Source: Thamnaconus septentrionalis (taxonomy: Eukaryota; Chordata; Actinopteri; Tetraodontiformes; Monacanthidae). From it: 64,000 nt of DNA. The stretch covers positions 11,398,501 to 11,462,500 of the forward strand of contig CM020518.1 in assembly GCA_009823395.1 (NCBI GenBank), given 5' to 3'. The notes beneath the pieces are model-generated. The model was given only the letters and a program-made list of their open reading frames with translations. It did no database searches and was not told where the DNA came from. Position numbers and translations under genes: made by a program. Positions 54,101 through 64,000 of the stretch are shown here, one piece after another; the first letter of the stretch is position 1, and the number at the start of each line of letters is the position of its first letter.

Positions 54101-55842
54101 CTCTGTAATTGGGCTATGGAGGGATCAGTCCTGACACCTTGAGACCTTGAGTTGTGAAGTTAACGTGACTCAATCACAGCCCATGGTCTTGGAAAAATGG
54201 TCTTGGAAAAACGCTCTTGTTCTGGCTGCTGATGTCATCTTGACAGTCAGCATTGAAACAGTGCCCATCTTCATAGTTAAAACTATGATGGTGCTCTTAT
54301 CTGGCCAGATACTGTGTCTATTTCGCATTACCAGTGTTGATGGTTAAGGTCCCATATCACCCCCTTTTTCACATCTTTATTTTTTTCACCCAAGTTGAGT
54401 ACAAAAAACTGTTGAGATGTCCAAGAAACAGTGTATGTATTTATAGCCTCCGGCGAAAACGCTGGGTTTTAGATTCCAGCTAAGATTGGATATTGTAACT
54501 TCCACATGTTTGGAAGAGGACAAACGCACAATTGTCTCAAAGTGTATAACAAACATCTGGCGGGGGGTGTGGTCACTAACTCTGGAGGGGAGTCGGCACC
54601 CTTTGTGACACCACGTATGGCTGATTTGCAGAACTGGTAACATTTGGTCACACACTTTCTTGAAAGAGGCGCACGTAGCAAAGATTGCTTTAACCATCTC
54701 TGTGAAGAACATTAACAGAATAGAGGCACTTAAATTAAGCATTTAGTAAAGTTAATGTTGTAATTAAAATTTGTTTTTATACATTTAACTATATTAAATA
54801 TTTCACTTAATGGATAAACTTGATATTTTTTTGAATTTAGTTTTATCCCATTCATACTTTTCATGTCAGTGAATTGCTCTTGATACTAATAGAAAAGATT
54901 GGCGATTGGTCACATTGTTCCGATGGTTTTTTTCCCGCTGTTTGAATAATGCAGAGGACATCTCAAAGAGAACTCTAAGTGACTGTGATCATCTGACAGC
55001 TGTGGATATACTAGGTCAGATGGGGACTCTGCAGAGGGAGTGAGAAAGGCACTTGACAGGTCTGGAAATTGGGTGCAATGAGAGCGAGTGCTGAATGAGG
55101 ACGGGCCAAGGACAGCAAGGCTGCCACTTTGTGGAGGAAGGAGCAGTTAATTCCTAAAGACGAAGTCTAACTCTGAAATGGCTTCCTCTGAGATGGTTAT
55201 GCTAAAGGAACGTTTGGGGAAAATTGTCGCTCAAAGAGTTGGATTAGCATGGTCTGAGGCAACAGCTAGTTTCTGTAGAAAGAAAATGGTAATCTTCTTG
55301 ACCCCTGTAACCCCTGTGACATATCCTGTTCTGCAACTTATAAAGGCTTGAACTCTCGCTAAATGCCTTTTTTCGTTAGAAAGAGTTGCAGGGTAAATCT
55401 GTAAATGGAATAATTGAAGACCTTGATGTGTGCTGTGGCTGAAACGTAAGCTTGATTTATATAAGAGTAATGTCTCGTGGAAAAGTGGGTGGAAGGGTTA
55501 TGAACTTGACTTAATGAATGTGCTGACTTAACTTAATGAATGTGCTGATGGATTGTGGAACAGGAGTGGCACAGGAGCGGTGTTCAAACGGTAGAAGATA
55601 ACTTTTTACAACGCTAATTATCTGTGATTTATGTCCTTTCACTGTGCCTTGACAGCGCGGCAGACATACTTGTACTTGCATCCCATTTCTTCACAGGAAT
55701 ACCTCTTGCTATAAGGTTCTTACCGTCATGGAACCTTAAAATACTTAAAATACTTTTGAATATGACATTAAAATAATGACAAAATCCATGAAAAACCAAA
55801 CACATTTTAAAAACGACTGTTTTTTTTCTTCTCTCTTTCTAG
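51187..55842 (+). other. enc1: enc1 first intron
   Basis: About 4.7 kb of mostly AT-rich sequence with a T-rich acceptor (TTTCTAG at 55836-55842). Nothing coding is seen. GGTCCCATATCACC at about 54348 resembles the end of the miniature element in the enc1 3'UTR, but no partner end is found. Confidence 0.55.
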
Positions 55843-55854
55843 GATTCAATGAAA

Positions 55855-57624
55855 ATGTCCGTGTGCGTCCATGAGAACCGAAAATCAAGAGCCAGCACTG
55901 GCTCAATGAACATCTACCTGTTCCACAAGTCCTCCTACGCTGACAGCGTCCTCATGCACCTCAACTCTTTGCGGCAGCAGAGGCTTTTCACGGATGTGCT
56001 CCTCCATGCAGGCAGCCGCTCCTTCCCGTGCCACCGTGCGGTACTGGCTGCCTGCAGCCGCTATTTCGAGGCCATGTTCAGCGGCGGGCTGCGGGAGAGC
56101 CAGGCAAGTGAGGTCGACTTTCGTGACTCCATCCACCCAGAGGTTTTAGAGCTTCTGCTAGACTACGCGTATTCATCGCGAGTGGTCATCAATGAGGAGA
56201 ATGCCGAGTCACTGCTGGAAGCCGGGGACATGCTGGAGTTTCAGGACATCCGGGATGCATGTGCCGAATTTCTGGAAAGGAACCTCCACCCAACTAACTG
56301 CCTTGGCATGCTGCTGCTGTCCGACGCCCACCAGTGCACCAAGTTGTCTGAGCTCTCTTGGGGCATGTGCCTCAGCAACTTCCCGGCCATTTGCAAAACT
56401 GAGGATTTCCTCCAACTGCCCAAAGACATGGTGGTGCAGCTCCTGTCGCACGAGGAGCTGGAGACCGAAGACGAGAGGCTGGTTTATGAAGCCGCCCTGA
56501 ACTGGATCAACTACGACCTAGAAAAGAGGCACTGCCACCTGCCCGAGCTCCTGAAAACCGTCCGTCTGGCTCTCCTGCCCGCCATTTTTCTCATGGAAAA
56601 TGTTTCCATGGAGGAGCTAATCAATGCCCAGCCAAAAAGCAAGGAGCTGGTGGACGAAGCCATCCGATGCAAATTGAAGATCCTGCAGAACGACGGCGTT
56701 GTCAACAGTCCGTGCGCTCGGCCGAGAAAAACCAGCCACGCGCTCTTTCTTCTGGGCGGGCAAACATTCATGTGCGACAAATTGTACCTGGTGGACCAAA
56801 AGGCCAAAGAGATCATCCCCAAGGCAGACATACCCAGCCCTAGGAAGGAGTTTAGTGCCTGTGCCATCGGCTGCAAAGTGTACATCACTGGAGGGAGAGG
56901 CTCAGAGAATGGCGTATCCAAAGACGTCTGGGTCTACGACACAGTCCACGAGGAATGGTCAAAAGCGGCGCCCATGCTCATCGCCAGGTTCGGCCATGGC
57001 TCCGCGGAGCTCAAACACTGCCTCTACGTCGTCGGAGGCCACACTGCAGCCACTGGCTGCCTCCCGGCTTCGCCGTCTGTTTCACTCAAACAGGTCGAGC
57101 AGTTTGACCCGGTGGCTAACAAGTGGACCATGGTGGCCCCACTAAGAGAGGGTGTGAGTAACGCAGCCGTAGTTAGCGTCAAGCTGAAGCTCTTCGCCTT
57201 CGGAGGGACAAGTGTCACCCACGACAAACTGCCCAAAGTGCAGTGCTACGACCCACAGGAAAACCGGTGGACGGTGCCTGCCTCCTGCCCGCAACCATGG
57301 CGATACACGGCCGCTGCTGTGCTTGGCAACCAGATATTTGTCATGGGCGGGGACACAGAGTTCTCGGCCTGCTCTGCTTACAAGTTCAGCAGTGAGAACT
57401 ACCAGTGGACTAAAGTGGGGGACGTGACCGCGAAGCGGATGAGCTGTCAGGCTGTAGCGTCAGGAAACAAACTGTACGTGGTTGGGGGCTATTTTGGCAC
57501 ACAGCGGTGCAAAACCCTGGACTGTTACGACCCCACATTGGATGCCTGGAACAGCATCACTACCGTGCCGTACTCCCTCATTCCGACCGCTTTCGTCAGC
57601 ACCTGGAAGCACCTTCCTGCTTGA
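55855..57624 (+). CDS. enc1: Ectoderm-neural cortex protein 1 (BTB-BACK-Kelch, KLHL37)
   Basis: A single coding exon of 589 residues, the exact length of human ENC1 and highly similar throughout. It has an N-terminal BTB domain (about 46-114, FTDVLLHAG...CHRAVLAACSRYF), a BACK domain (about 150-250), and six Kelch repeats (about 296-580) with GG doublets such as LLGGQTF, YITGGRG, YVVGGH and VVGGYFG. It ends STWKHLPA. ENC1 is an actin-associated CUL3 adaptor expressed in early nervous system and links to NRF2 control. An in-frame ATG two codons upstream (55849) exists; 55855 is preferred because family members begin MSV-HENRKSR. Next to hexb as in human. Confidence 0.97.
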   Translation: MSVCVHENRKSRASTGSMNIYLFHKSSYADSVLMHLNSLRQQRLFTDVLLHAGSRSFPCHRAVLAACSRYFEAMFSGGLRESQASEVDFRDSIHPEVLELLLDYAYSSRVVINEENAESLLEAGDMLEFQDIRDACAEFLERNLHPTNCLGMLLLSDAHQCTKLSELSWGMCLSNFPAICKTEDFLQLPKDMVVQLLSHEELETEDERLVYEAALNWINYDLEKRHCHLPELLKTVRLALLPAIFLMENVSMEELINAQPKSKELVDEAIRCKLKILQNDGVVNSPCARPRKTSHALFLLGGQTFMCDKLYLVDQKAKEIIPKADIPSPRKEFSACAIGCKVYITGGRGSENGVSKDVWVYDTVHEEWSKAAPMLIARFGHGSAELKHCLYVVGGHTAATGCLPASPSVSLKQVEQFDPVANKWTMVAPLREGVSNAAVVSVKLKLFAFGGTSVTHDKLPKVQCYDPQENRWTVPASCPQPWRYTAAAVLGNQIFVMGGDTEFSACSAYKFSSENYQWTKVGDVTAKRMSCQAVASGNKLYVVGGYFGTQRCKTLDCYDPTLDAWNSITTVPYSLIPTAFVSTWKHLPA

Positions 57625-57658
57625 GTCCAGAAGCCTCCACCAACACCCCACTCATGAG

Positions 57659-60215
57659 GTGAGTTCACTTGTGTTCATTTGCCAAAGTGTTTGAAAGTTT
57701 TGTTTCGCATTTGAGGCTGCTGAGGAATGTAAAATCAGGTGGATTGCCTCAGGTAATATTTTTTGTGCATTCAGCAATTGAGGGACAAGAAGACCAGAAG
57801 TTTTGGAATGAAAGACTCGAGAGGCATTCAGTAGAAAAGTTACCTAAACTCGTCTGTGCAGCCTCCCCCTCTGCTGCAAAAGCTCAAGGCTATACATTAG
57901 TCACTTCTCTCTTAACACAAACCAGAGTCTCTGACTGCACGGTGAAATGTAGTGCAAGCTTTTGGCAAGGATAAAAGACGGCCTAAAATTCCTGGCTCAG
58001 CTGCATAAATATTGATTTTGTTTTTTTTTATTGTATTTTTGTCCTTGGTGATTCAAACAATGCTGCAGGGCGAAGGGAGATACAATACCACGCTGGAAGC
58101 ACTTTTTCATGAATTGTGTGCAAAACATTGGGTAATTTAAAGGAGACGAACGTCTTGGCAAGGCTGCAGCCCGCCATAAATGAATAGACGAGTGCAAATA
58201 ACAAATGTCGGAACTTAAATTAAGAAGAAGATTTAGCTGGGATGAGGAAGCAGCCTTCGGGGAAGTGGACCATTGGGGGTATTGATGGGGGCTTGTGTGC
58301 ATTAGTTAAGTGAGTTATGTGGCTGTGGGGATGGGCTGAAGGACAGAGAGGGTAATTGAAAGAGAATAGGATACTTTTATTGCCCCTGTGAGGGAAATCC
58401 CTCCATGGCGGGGGGAAAGGGGTCTGCCAATTAGACCAGCCACACAGCAGCAGGCCACACTACCCCTGGTGAGGCTAATTCCATTCTTGGTCGCCTTCCC
58501 TTTGATAAGGTTACCATCTTTAATGCGGGGAGGGAGAGGCGGCCGGTAAGCCGGGGCAGTGTCGGAAGCCATTCATCACCGTCTACAAGTGGAGGTGACT
58601 CAGAAAAGTGGCGACAGGAGATGTGAGGAGGGGGAGGTCCAGAGAGACCACCCGCCATCCCAGCAAACATCACCCACGATCAGCAGTGGGCCTCTCTGCA
58701 GAAATCCATCCCCGTACTCAGCCGTCAGCCTCCTCCCTCCATCCACGCCTCCCTAGCCTCTCGCTAACCTCGGCTCTCCTGCGCTGATGTTGAACCGGCC
58801 AGACGTATGTGGAGCATGTGTAGTCAGCTGGCAAACCCGATCATTCTGCAAATCTACAGTCCCGTCCCACGATCTCATGCGCCCCCGAGACCAACCAATC
58901 CAGCGCAGGCAGTTCATTTAATTTTGTTGATTTGTTGAAGAGAAGTATTTGCAGACTTCTGATAAGACCATGGGAAGAAGCTCGGCACCGCCTTCCATTT
59001 GATAATGCCAGGGAGCCGCTGGGACCTTTTTGACTGCTGCGATAACACATCATCCCTCCACCGGCAGGGATGAAATGTCTCTTAAGACTTATTTTTCTTT
59101 ATTTTTCAGTGACTCATCCCCTAAACGCCACATAGCACGTTCGGCGAAGGCTATAATCCCCCCGCTAATTTCATACGGAATTTGTTGGGTTTTTTCCCCA
59201 CGCCTGCCTGTCATGGCAACTGACAGCCTGCTCGGCTGAATGCGGTGAAAGGACGAAATGTGGAGGAACGATAAAGAGGGCTGACTGTTAAGGAATGAAA
59301 GGGAGTGGGGAAAGGAAGTATGTGAGACCTCACAGAAGAGGATTGTAGCTTCAAGAGAAGACTCTCTCTCTTAGGGTTTTTTTTTTTCTCCCACTTCTCT
59401 CCCCTGGGAGCAACTTCAGCGTCTCTTCCTCGTTTTGGATTAAAAAAAAAAATCACCTGGCAGGCTTTCAGAGGAGGTGAATGTTACTGAGAGGAAAAAA
59501 AGACTGAAAATGACTTTTCCTACTTGGGCATGATGGTATGGCTTCAACTCCTCCATGCTGCCTGCTAATGATTTGCAAGATTTAAAACTCCCAGTGTCAT
59601 GGGAAGTAATGTAAGCAAACAGATCTGATGACTTCGCCCAGAGTCATACGGGTATTTGGGTAGAGGTCCATAATTTATGAGAGAAAAAGGTTTTTAATGA
59701 CACGGTTTGTTGAATCACATTGGTGACATCACCATATACCCATATGCATCTTCTAGGCCCATGACTAAATGAACAAATGGGGAACAAATGTCAATAAATT
59801 ACTTCTTATGTAACCGGATCAGCCTTATCAAGTTTCCTGCTCCATTGCTAGCATGAAAACTTAAATGGTTTAAACATGGTGCACAGCATGTTCTCTGTGT
59901 TCAGTGAATCATTTGATATTATGGGGGTAGTGCACGGCCAGTGGACTCAACTATGCGTCTGGGAAAGTGAAGTATAGTCATACGACAAGAGGGTTGCCAG
60001 GTCTGGAGCACAGTGAGGACATTGTAGATGGAAGCTACTCAGCCATGACGTGACCAGACCCTCCGCTGACACTGCTGAGTAGTTCATGGCCTATTTTATT
60101 TTAAATTTTGCGCAACATGTAAGCATTCCTTGAGGAGCATGAATGCATTTAAACTCATGTCGATGGCAAATTCATCTAGTTAACCACTGTTTTCTGCCTC
60201 TTCTCTTCTCCTTAG
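57659..60215 (+). other. enc1: Intron in the enc1 3' untranslated region
   Basis: A GTGAGTT donor at 57659 lies 34 bases after the stop codon. A T/C-rich tract ending CCTTAG (60210-60215) leads into GTGGTTTCCACTGCC. An intron within the 3'UTR is also present in mammalian ENC1, as I recall. No coding sequence seen. Confidence 0.6.
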
Positions 60216-61862
60216 GTGGTTTCCACTGCCCTCCTGGACTCCAAACTGTGAAGAAGCGCACATGCATCACCTTTTTCTCCTAAAGAAATAAAAAAGAATA
60301 CATACGTGTTACAAAAAAAAAAGCAGTGATGTTCAGACACCCGTATTCATCGCACTGTCACCCAAAGATGCAGAAGCGGAGGATGTGTGAAGCCCAGATG
60401 CTTTTTTCTGGAATAGAATTCTCCCCACACCCGGCTTTCGATTGGTGGGGAAGCGGAGGAATGCGCCGGCGGCAGCCAATCCTGTAAACAAACAAACAAA
60501 GTGGACAAACAGCTGCTTGTACGTGCAGAGTACAAGACTCCAACCTTGCGGTGCGTCTGGCATGTCAGCGCTTTCCATGCTACCGTGTGAGGACTGCAAA
60601 ACATATCACTTAAAAAAAAAAAAAAAAAAAAAAACCCTGCATTTTTCTCACCGGGTTCTAAACTTGTTGTGTTTTGTGTGAAAGGAAGAAAGAAATACTC
60701 TTTGTGTGGAGGCTTGCAGCAATACCGTGAGGGATGTTTTTAATTAAGATGGAGGCGGGGAGCCGGTGATGATTGGTGTGCTGCGCGGTGGAACGCAACT
60801 CTTGATTGAGTGTAGCTGGTTTGTTCAAAAAAAAAAAAAAGTTTGTTAAAAAGTAAAAAGAAAAGGCACAATGAAGGAGAACCTATCCCCCTTCACTCTG
60901 TTTATTAAGCTTTTTGTACATTTTCTTACCCTACTTCTTCTTTCCAAGATGCGCTTCTGATAGCCGGGTTTCATGCTTCTTGTAAACGCTGCAGGCCACA
61001 AGGTGTTGATGGGCGGCGCCATCTGACAGTGAGGAGGACGGAAGGGGTCAACTTGTACACCCCCCCCCCTCCTCATCCTCCCTTCCCTGGGGAGGTCGTG
61101 ACCTTACATGCTTGCCGCTTTCTGCTCTTGCTGCCGCTTTTAGCGCCGGTTAACTAACCCACTAGGCGCAGGGGACGCTAATTCGCGGTGTTTAGGATTT
61201 TTCTTTTTCTTTCCTCGTTGCCGCATCCAGCTGAGCTCTCAATGCTGCAAAGGCCCGGCCGTGCTCCTATTATCCCCATCAAAAGTGGCGCCTTGGCTTG
61301 CTGAGTCATAGCTGACACCCTTCGAGCATGTCCGTTCCTAGTGACTCTGTAAAACCTTGGTATAAACTCTTCTGCATAGTCACGGTAAACCCATCACCTT
61401 AACCCGGACTGAAAAAAGCAGAAAAAAAAACAACCTTGTTGGACTTGCTGCAATGTGTCTTAATTTATATGACAATGATTACTGTGTTATGTTTGTATGT
61501 TCAACCTTTATTTATTTCTCTTTCTGCCTGCATTCTCGTGCGAATGTACGTTTGGGTTGTGTCGTGCATGGCAAGGTGTCGTGGTTTCTTTTTTTGTTTT
61601 TGTTTTTAAATTTGATTTCAGTTGGGACTGCATTTTGCACAGTGAAGACTTTTTTCCAAGGAGGAGCTTGTCCTTTTTAAAAAAATATATAGAAAACAAA
61701 AAAGATGTAGATGCACCTCTGCTGGGGTTTTTAACTATGTTAGAAAAGCCCAGAAACCACTGGGCTTCTAAGCTGGGTTAATGTGACTTCGGATGGATTT
61801 CCTGTCGGCTTTAATGTGGCCACATAGCTTCCAGCCTGTACAGAAATCCCCAAAACATTAAC

Positions 61863-62103
61863 GGTCCCATATTAGAGCAATTTTCCCCTTTTTAATTTTC
61901 ATCCTGGACTCCAGTGGAATAATCTTGCATGATTAACGATTAGGAAAAAAAAACATGATAGAGCTCCAGAAAACACCCCGCTTAGCCCTCTGTTACAGCC
62001 TGGTTGCTTACTCCACTTTTTAGGGAATGAGTCAAAGTTGGGTTTTTTAGATTTCTAGGGACTTCAAACACTGATGAGGTGATTTTTTGTCCAATATGGG
62101 ACC
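61863..62103. mobile_element. Miniature inverted-repeat element inside the enc1 3'UTR
   Basis: Begins GGTCCCATATT and ends AATATGGGACC, exact inverted termini of 11 bases, 241 bases in all. TTAA occurs one base outside each end (61858-61861 and 62105-62108), as for piggyBac-type insertion. It holds no coding frame. Confidence 0.65.
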
Positions 62104-63171
62104 TTTAATAAAGTTACAGAAACTGTGCAATGATCAACGGTTGACTGTCAAGGACATCTCGCAGTGACCCTGACATGGCTAAGAATGCGACCGTCTTCAC
62201 AGCTGTCTGCTGGGACAGCTGGAGGAGTGTCGCTCCCTGGGGGGCTGGAGGGTTTGGGGGGGGGGGCGTTGCCCTCCAAAACCATTTGGTAGGAAAAAGA
62301 GTTTCTCCCAGTAAGCTGTGCGTTGATAAGGGCGGACACCACAGTGCTTTTTTTCACCATTAGTGTCAATGATGCACATAAAAACTTCATAAAATAATAA
62401 TGATACTGGAAAAAAAATGAAAAATGATCAAGCGAGTTCCTGAAGACCAAAAAAAAAAAGAGAGAGAATGTCTTAAACACTTGCATCGGGAAATTACTTG
62501 CTTAACTTAAATCAGTGTTTCTGTCTCTGTGTCCGTCTTAGTGACCTGAACATTGACATCCTGCAGTTGAATATTAACGGAATCATTCAATTTCAATGTA
62601 CGAGGTAACGTTTTGGTGATGTGTGTGTAAATATATATATACCTATTTTTTCAAGCGTCTTTCCTCATGGATTCACAAAATTCCCCCGCGGCTTTCCAGT
62701 AGCCACCCGCCAAAGTCCCTCCTTTTTATCGGCAAATTTCTAGATTTCTGCACGGGGGCCTTTTCACTGCTCCATAATCTTGACCTCCTCTGACCACTGA
62801 ACGCCAAAGCCTCCAGGTCCCACCAATCAGATAAGAGCCTTTCATTCCCCTCTCCCTGCCCCGAGTTTCCCCGGCAACAGCGGGTAATGAATGCTCCTTC
62901 AATTTGCAGCTAATTGCTGAGTGGCATTTCCTATTTCTGCTCTTGCCCTCCTCTTATCTTCTGATTTATTTGGATGGTGGTGGTGGGGGGGACCGGCAAG
63001 ATTGGAGCGCTGAGTCTTTGTACTTACACGACGACGATGTAAATTGCAAGAATGAGAGAAAAAAAAATGCTGTCAATGTGTTTCATCTTTTGTCATGTAA
63101 AAGTTTATTTTCTAATTTTTACTGCATTATTTTGTACATGTGATTCTTTTCACAATGTGAAATTCATGGCT

Positions 63172-63177
63172 AATAAA
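63172..63177 (+). terminator. enc1: Distal poly(A) signal of enc1
   Basis: Canonical AATAAA followed by T-rich sequence. It is the last good signal before featureless sequence. Confidence 0.55.
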
Positions 63178-63195
63178 CATAAAGAGTTTTTTCCT

Positions 63196-64000
63196 CTTGA
63201 CCGTCCGCGTCTTTTGGGTTTTTTTGTCGTCAGCATGCAGCGTGGGGATGATTTGGCTTTTCCAGCCACTATCCTGCTCTTTCTCTCTCATTACCGCGTG
63301 TTTCACATATTTTGCCGGCTCCAGAGTGAATGCATGAGTGTTCCAGAGGTAGCTGCAGTATATCATGCGTGCATCTTTTGTCCCCCGGGGGGTGCAGGGG
63401 GAGGAGGGACGGCGAAATCATCTTATCTGTGCCTCGAGGCTCCCGAGCCTCTCAGAGTGGGAGCAGCCAGATACTTTCCTTTTCTCCGTCAAGTCACCTT
63501 GGCAACGGCAACCTTTATCTGCAAACTGTGGGGGCTGGAGGAGAACGTGAAATCCTAAAAAGCAGCCTCCCCTCGCCCCTACCCCCTTCCATTCCTCGAC
63601 TTGGCCTGCATGCCCTCTCGCTTTCTTCCCGACGCCCCTTTGCGCACTCTTCATCAGCGCGAGTGCATCACTCGGCAGCTCGCCGGTCGGGTTCTGCAGG
63701 CCCCCTCCCCCACCCACTTTTTATTTCCCCTGCTTTGGAGCGACTGCAGCGAGCGAGCGTATCCAACCCCCTCACCTCTGCTCATGTGTTTGCATTCCAC
63801 GGCTGCTGGTGACACGAGGCTCGAGAAGCACCGGTTTTTCTGGATCTTGACCCTTGTGTGTTCACAAAAGGACACCGTGCAGTGAGGGAAAGGAAGGGGT
63901 GGGGGGCGAATGGGGGCAAAGCGGCTTTGTTGCCGACTGCCGCTAGTACCGGGGTAGAAGTTGCAGTTCTGAACTCCGCTGAAGGAACTGTTCGCAAGTC
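63196..64000. other. Downstream intergenic sequence
   Basis: No recognisable gene. Pro/Ser-rich open frames at 63330-63885 are compositional. A CpG-poor, C-rich patch lies at 63560-63780. Confidence 0.4.

Larger units (their letters stand above)
60216..63195 (+). other. enc1: enc1 3' terminal exon (untranslated)
   Basis: About 3 kb of non-coding sequence. Poly(A) signals: AATAAA at 60287-60292 (early), 62107-62112 and 63172-63177 (last, followed by GT/T-rich sequence). It contains a poly-A run at about 60612-60633 and a miniature transposon (61863-62103). Confidence 0.55.

Noticed and set aside
55849..55854. Start of enc1 at the first ATG (two codons earlier)
   Set aside because: Family members begin at the second Met (MSV...HENRKSR), which also gives the conserved 589-residue length.

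Overview
The window is nuclear DNA of a ray-finned (teleost) fish. Its genes are split by GT-AG introns, single-copy vertebrate genes sit a few kb apart, and the gaps are rich in CA/GT and purine microsatellites, small inverted-repeat transposons and LINE/SINE-like debris typical of fish. There are no prokaryotic features. I cannot name the species.

Layout. (1) 1-9124 matches the vertebrate AGPAT2-EGFL7 neighbourhood. The last coding exon and long 3'UTR of agpat2 (+) converge on the complete eight-exon egfl7 (-), which carries the endothelial microRNA mir-126 in an intron. (2) 9125-29681 is about 20 kb in which I recognise no protein gene. It holds several transposon remnants and one perfect 22-bp hairpin. 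(3) 29682-32220 is a torsin-1 type AAA+ ATPase gene (+) with two alternative first exons, each coding for its own ER signal segment. (4) 34045-57624 is a four-gene block, nsa2 (-), gfm2 (+), hexb (-), enc1 (+). Order and strands are the mirror image of human 5q13.3 (ENC1-HEXB-GFM2-NSA2). nsa2 and gfm2 are divergent from a short shared promoter region, gfm2 and hexb converge, and hexb and enc1 diverge.

The most interesting observation is in hexb. The exon coding for one wall of the active site is present twice, in the same splice phase, and exactly one copy must be used to keep the frame. One copy carries the beta-subunit-type specificity pair (Asp-Tyr, as Asp-Leu in human HEXB). The other carries the alpha-subunit-type pair (Asn-Arg, as in human HEXA), which in the human enzyme allows negatively charged substrates. 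The locus may therefore make both substrate specificities by mutually exclusive splicing.

Two otherwise intact genes (nsa2 and gfm2) each lack one base in a short C or G run within a conserved exon. These look like base-level assembly errors rather than dead genes. Exon borders were read by eye from splice signals, reading-frame continuity and remembered family sequences, so untranslated ends and transcription starts are approximate.
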